A stretch of DNA of 9,283 bases. Origin: Melioribacteraceae bacterium (lineage in GTDB: Bacteria; Bacteroidota; Ignavibacteria; Ignavibacteriales; Melioribacteraceae). Under the pieces are notes generated by a model, which was given only the letters and a program-made list of their open reading frames with translations, did not search any database and had not been told where the DNA came from. Of the stretch, positions 6,920 through 9,283 are shown in pieces (positions within the stretch are counted from its first letter, which is position 1; every line of letters begins with the position of its first letter). Position numbers and translations under genes: made by a program. The DNA is taken from positions 1 to 9,283 of the forward strand of contig WGAL01000066.1 in assembly GCA_015494845.1 (NCBI GenBank), in the 5' to 3' direction.

Positions 6920-7933
6920 ATGGATTTAAACACAGTTTGGTTTATATTAATAACAGTTTTATTTATCGGCTACTTCTTCCTCGAAGGTTTCGATTACGGA
7001 GTAGGAATGTTACTTCCGTTTCTTGGAAAAGACGATGCGGAAAGAAGAGTTCTCATTAATACGATTGGGCCACACTGGGATGGTAACGAAGTTTGGTTGC
7101 TTACCGCTGGTGGAGCCTCATTTGCGGCATTTCCGGAATGGTATGCTACTTTGTTCAGTGGATTTTATTTACCGCTGTTCTTAATGTTGTTAGGCTTAAT
7201 TGTTAGAGCTGTTGCTTTTGAATACAGAAGCAAACAAGATTCTCTGAAATGGAGATACAACTGGGATTGGATGATTTTCCTCGGTAGCTTTTTGACCTCG
7301 TTGCTTTGGGGCGTTGCAGTTGCAAATATTTTGCGCGGAACCCCGATTGACGCAACCAAAACCTATACCGGCGGATTTTTCAATCTCTTGAATCCTTACG
7401 GACTCATTGGCGGAATTACATTTGTTATGCTTTTCCTCTATCATGGAGCTGTATTTTTAACTCTTAAAGTCGGTGGCGAATTTGTTGAAAGAATTAAAGC
7501 CACTGCACAAAAATTATGGTTGCCAACAGTTGTAATGGCGGTGATTTTTGTTCTTTATACCTATATTGATGTGGAAATATTTGCCGCAAAAGGTTTTGCC
7601 GCATTTATTTGGCCGCTTATTGCAGCTATTGCTTTGATTATGTCCGGCATCTATTTGAAATCCGGTAAAGATGGATTAGCGTTTGTTATGACTTCACTAA
7701 CAATCGTTTTTGTAACAATTACGGCATTCTACACACTTTATCCGAATGTAATGATTTCGTCTATTAGTCCAGAATATAACTTGACCATTTACAACGCTTC
7801 GGCATCCCACTATACGCTTACGGTTATGACTTGGGTTGCCGGAATTCTTGTTCCGTTTGTTTTGGTTTATCAAGCGTGGTCATATATGGTATTTAAGAAA
7901 AGAATTACAAAAGATTCCGAATTGGAATACTAA
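6920..7933 (+). CDS. cydB: Cytochrome bd ubiquinol/menaquinol oxidase subunit II
   Basis: CydB is the second integral-membrane subunit of cytochrome bd oxidase; it stabilises the haems and provides proton and oxygen paths. This copy has 337 residues, in the normal range for short bd enzymes (E. coli CydB is 379). Family motifs are clear: FFLEGFDYGVG at 19-29, GPHWDGNEVWLL at 50-61 with Asp54 in the WDGN motif, FAAFP at 68-72, and LIVRAVAFEYR with Arg96 (the conserved Arg100 region of E. coli). Repeated hydrophobic helices run to the C-terminus. It follows cydA after nine bases, has its own AGGAGG, and is followed by a strong terminator, so cydAB forms a closed two-gene operon. No cydX-sized reading frame with CydX features and no cydCD genes follow within the window. 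Confidence 0.96.
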   Translation: MDLNTVWFILITVLFIGYFFLEGFDYGVGMLLPFLGKDDAERRVLINTIGPHWDGNEVWLLTAGGASFAAFPEWYATLFSGFYLPLFLMLLGLIVRAVAFEYRSKQDSLKWRYNWDWMIFLGSFLTSLLWGVAVANILRGTPIDATKTYTGGFFNLLNPYGLIGGITFVMLFLYHGAVFLTLKVGGEFVERIKATAQKLWLPTVVMAVIFVLYTYIDVEIFAAKGFAAFIWPLIAAIALIMSGIYLKSGKDGLAFVMTSLTIVFVTITAFYTLYPNVMISSISPEYNLTIYNASASHYTLTVMTWVAGILVPFVLVYQAWSYMVFKKRITKDSELEY

Positions 7934-7957
7934 TTTCCTTAACTGTTAATTTTTACT

Positions 7958-7996
7958 AACCCTGATTTGGAACATTTCCAAGTCAGGGTTTTTTAT
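7958..7996 (+). terminator. Rho-independent terminator of cydAB
   Basis: AACCCTGA at 7958-7965 pairs with TCAGGGTT at 7983-7990. The stem continues inward through TTTGGAA and TTCCAAG to a three-base CAT loop, giving 15 pairs with one U·G wobble. A T-run at 7989-7994 follows. It begins 25 bases after the cydB stop and separates cydAB from the sigma-factor operon. Confidence 0.93.
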
Positions 7997-8104
7997 TAAC
8001 TTCCGAGGATTAAATATTTGACCAATATTGTCCACTTGGTTATTCTCAAACAGTTCGCCGAGCATTAATTCTTATTTCTCTCTAATTCAATGAAATTATC
8101 TTGG

Positions 8105-8138
8105 TATATTCTTTGTGTGAGTAATATTTGATAAATAT
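8105..8138 (+). promoter_or_regulatory. Possible promoter and inverted repeat before the sigma-factor operon
   Basis: TATATT at 8105-8110 is the best -10-like hexamer in the 219-base gap after cydB, but no good -35 partner stands at the usual distance. Downstream, ATATTT-GAT-AAATAT at 8124-8138 is a perfect 6-bp inverted repeat ending eight bases before the ribosome site AGGAA (8146-8150). Both could be chance in this AT-rich stretch. Nothing else convincing was seen between 7997 and 8152 apart from a CAATATTG palindrome near 8022. Confidence 0.22.
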
Positions 8139-8152
8139 GTTTAACAGGAAAT

Positions 8153-8395
8153 ATGCATAAGATAGTTTTAAATATAGGTTTGCTTGCATTTTTTATTTCG
8201 CTGATTATTTTCAGTCAGCAAAATATTCCGTTAATGGATGTTTTTTTCCGAGCTTTTGCTATATTTGTGATAGTAACTTTTATGACAGGGGTATTAGTGA
8301 TTGTATTTCTAAAGGCGGTAGCTAAAGCAATGTATGAAAAAGCCATTCAAAAGCAAGAATCAATGATTATGGGTAATGAAAACAATGGACAATAA
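8153..8395 (+). CDS. Small two-helix membrane protein of unknown function, upstream of fliA
   Basis: I do not recognise a named family. The 80-residue product has two predicted transmembrane helices, about 4-21 and 35-54, separated by a short polar loop (SQQNIPLMDVFFRA), and a C-terminal tail of about 25 charged and polar residues that includes KAVAKAMYEKAIQKQE. It has no signal-peptidase site and no cysteines. The ATG at 8153 is preceded by AGGAA at 8146-8150, at short spacing. Its 3' end overlaps the start of the sigma-factor gene by 20 bases (or 11 if the later start is used), so the two are very probably co-translated. Codon use looks more AT-rich than in lon or the cyd genes. Reality as a gene is supported by the overlap, the ribosome site and the coherent hydrophobic pattern. 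A flagellar-cluster role is inferred only from its neighbour. Confidence 0.72.
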   Translation: MHKIVLNIGLLAFFISLIIFSQQNIPLMDVFFRAFAIFVIVTFMTGVLVIVFLKAVAKAMYEKAIQKQESMIMGNENNGQ

Positions 8396-9014
8396 GCTAC
8401 TTTGGGCAGAGTATAAAAGAAAAAGAACTTCAGCCATTAAAAAACAAATTATGGCTAATTATACTAATCTTGTCCATTACGTAATTCACAACAGTAAGTT
8501 TATCAACTTAAATGTAATCGAAGAAAAAGATTATTTTCAATTTGGTATAGAAGGGCTTAGCGAAGCGATTGACAGATTTGATCCGGACTACGGAACGAAA
8601 TTCGAAACTTACGCAATTCAACGTATTCGCGGTAAAATAATCGATGAACTCCGCAAATTGCAAATAAAGCCTCGAAATAATTACGACGAGTACGGAAATT
8701 TGAGATATACAAACGTTTCGCTCGACGTGCATCTTGATAACGACGACGGGTATTCTTTGCACGAAGTTTTGCCTTCTCAAGAACCGAAACCGGAAGAAGT
8801 CGTTACGAAAAACGAGCAAAAGGAATTATTAATTGAAGCGATAAAAGAATTGCCTGAACGTGAAAGATTGGTGATTTCCCTTTATTATTATGAAAATTTA
8901 AGTTATAAGGAAATTGCGGAAGTTCTCGGAATTACGGTTTCCCGTGTTTCCCAAATTCATACGAAAGTAATGAAAGCGTTAAAAGAAAAATTGTTGAGTA
9001 AAATAGGTAGTTAA
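8376..9014 (+). CDS. fliA: FliA/WhiG-family (flagellar-type) sigma factor lacking the sigma-3 domain
   Basis: This RNA polymerase sigma factor is of the sigma-28 family, which usually transcribes late flagellar and chemotaxis genes. Of 212 residues, region 2 spans about 10-94, with the core-binding and promoter-melting stretch DYFQFGIEGLSEAIDRFDP (52-70), then KFETYAIQRIRG and IIDELRK, the hallmark of FliA and WhiG. Region 4 spans about 146-206, with LPERERLVISLYYYENLSYKEIAEVLG (from 159) and the helix-turn-helix ending SRVSQIH (189-195). Between DELRK and LPERE are 64 residues, against about 103 in E. coli FliA as I recall it. The shortfall of about 40 is where sigma-3 helices belong; only a polar linker (IKPRNNYDEYGN) remains before SLD. 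The frame is open throughout. An alternative start is ATG at 8385 (209 residues). It overlaps genes on both sides. The exact regulon is unproven. Confidence 0.88.
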   Translation: MKTMDNKLLWAEYKRKRTSAIKKQIMANYTNLVHYVIHNSKFINLNVIEEKDYFQFGIEGLSEAIDRFDPDYGTKFETYAIQRIRGKIIDELRKLQIKPRNNYDEYGNLRYTNVSLDVHLDNDDGYSLHEVLPSQEPKPEEVVTKNEQKELLIEAIKELPERERLVISLYYYENLSYKEIAEVLGITVSRVSQIHTKVMKALKEKLLSKIGS

Positions 9015-9283
9015 TGGATAATTCTGAGTTAAGGAACAAGACTTTCAGTTTTCTGGAAAGCGTGCAAAATTTGCCGTCAATGCCAATTGTTTTGGCGGAG
9101 GTTAATTCAATGCTTTCAAACGAAAGTACAAGCGCAAGCGAATTAAGCAACGTGATTTCAAAAGACCAAGGTTTGGTTACTAAAGTTTTGACGGTTGCAA
9201 ACTCGCCGTTTTACGGAATACCGAGACGCGTATCCACAATTGAATTCGCAATTGTAATTTTAGGTTTTAACCATATTAAAAAT
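9014..9283 (+). CDS. HDOD-domain protein (partial, cut by window end)
   Basis: The first 90 residues are present and the frame is open to the end of the window. From about residue 19 they match the start of an HDOD domain, a catalytically defective relative of the HD phosphohydrolases found in bacterial signalling proteins: LPSMPIVLAEVNSML, then SASELSNVISKDQGLVTKVL, VANSPFYG, and STIEFAIVILG. These are the conserved helices and the NSPFYG turn. HDOD proteins often act in motility, chemotaxis and stress signalling, sometimes fused to GGDEF, CheW or receiver domains, but any such fusion here lies outside the window. The start is the ATG at 9014, which shares one base with the TAA of the sigma gene (TAATG); AGG at 9005-9007 is its ribosome site. 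Coupled translation with fliA suggests a motility-linked role (inference). Confidence 0.88.
   Translation, partial: MDNSELRNKTFSFLESVQNLPSMPIVLAEVNSMLSNESTSASELSNVISKDQGLVTKVLTVANSPFYGIPRRVSTIEFAIVILGFNHIKN

Overview
The window reads as chromosome of an AT-rich, Gram-negative bacterium of the FCB group, most likely Ignavibacteria or a close relative (inference). Three things point there. The first gene ends in a type IX secretion (T9SS) C-terminal sorting domain with the YQNYPNPFNP wording common in that lineage. Strong AGGAGG-type Shine-Dalgarno sites are present, which argues against a typical Bacteroidetes. A FliA-family flagellar sigma factor sits beside T9SS cargo and a bd oxidase. All real genes are on the + strand, and no tRNA, rRNA, CRISPR or mobile element was seen.

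Layout. Positions 1-221 are a non-coding leader with a degenerate 7-bp tandem repeat (40-74), a TATAAT box and an FNR-box-like palindrome. Positions 222-2267 encode a secreted beta-propeller protein with Asp-box repeats and a T9SS anchor. Positions 2268-2496 are intergenic, with a long wide-loop inverted repeat followed by T-rich sequence and a probable promoter. Positions 2497-4908 encode Lon protease, overlapped by 4 bases by a membrane-anchored bacterial PH-domain protein (4905-5411). Positions 5412-5545 carry two abutting perfect inverted repeats, one spanning a TATAAT box, in front of cydA (5546-6910) and cydB (6920-7933). These two genes encode a cytochrome bd-type quinol oxidase and are closed by a strong rho-independent terminator. 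From 8153 a small two-helix membrane protein, a FliA/WhiG-type sigma factor and an HDOD-domain protein (cut by the window edge) overlap end to start and look like one operon.

The functional blocks are independent: surface or secreted protein; protein quality control; microaerobic or low-oxygen respiration; motility or signalling regulation. The observation most worth following is the sigma factor. It has clear sigma regions 2 and 4, including the RIRG-DELR signature of the flagellar sigma family, but lacks about 40 residues where the sigma-3 helical domain should be, with an intact reading frame. The tandem operator-like repeats before cydAB are the next most interesting.
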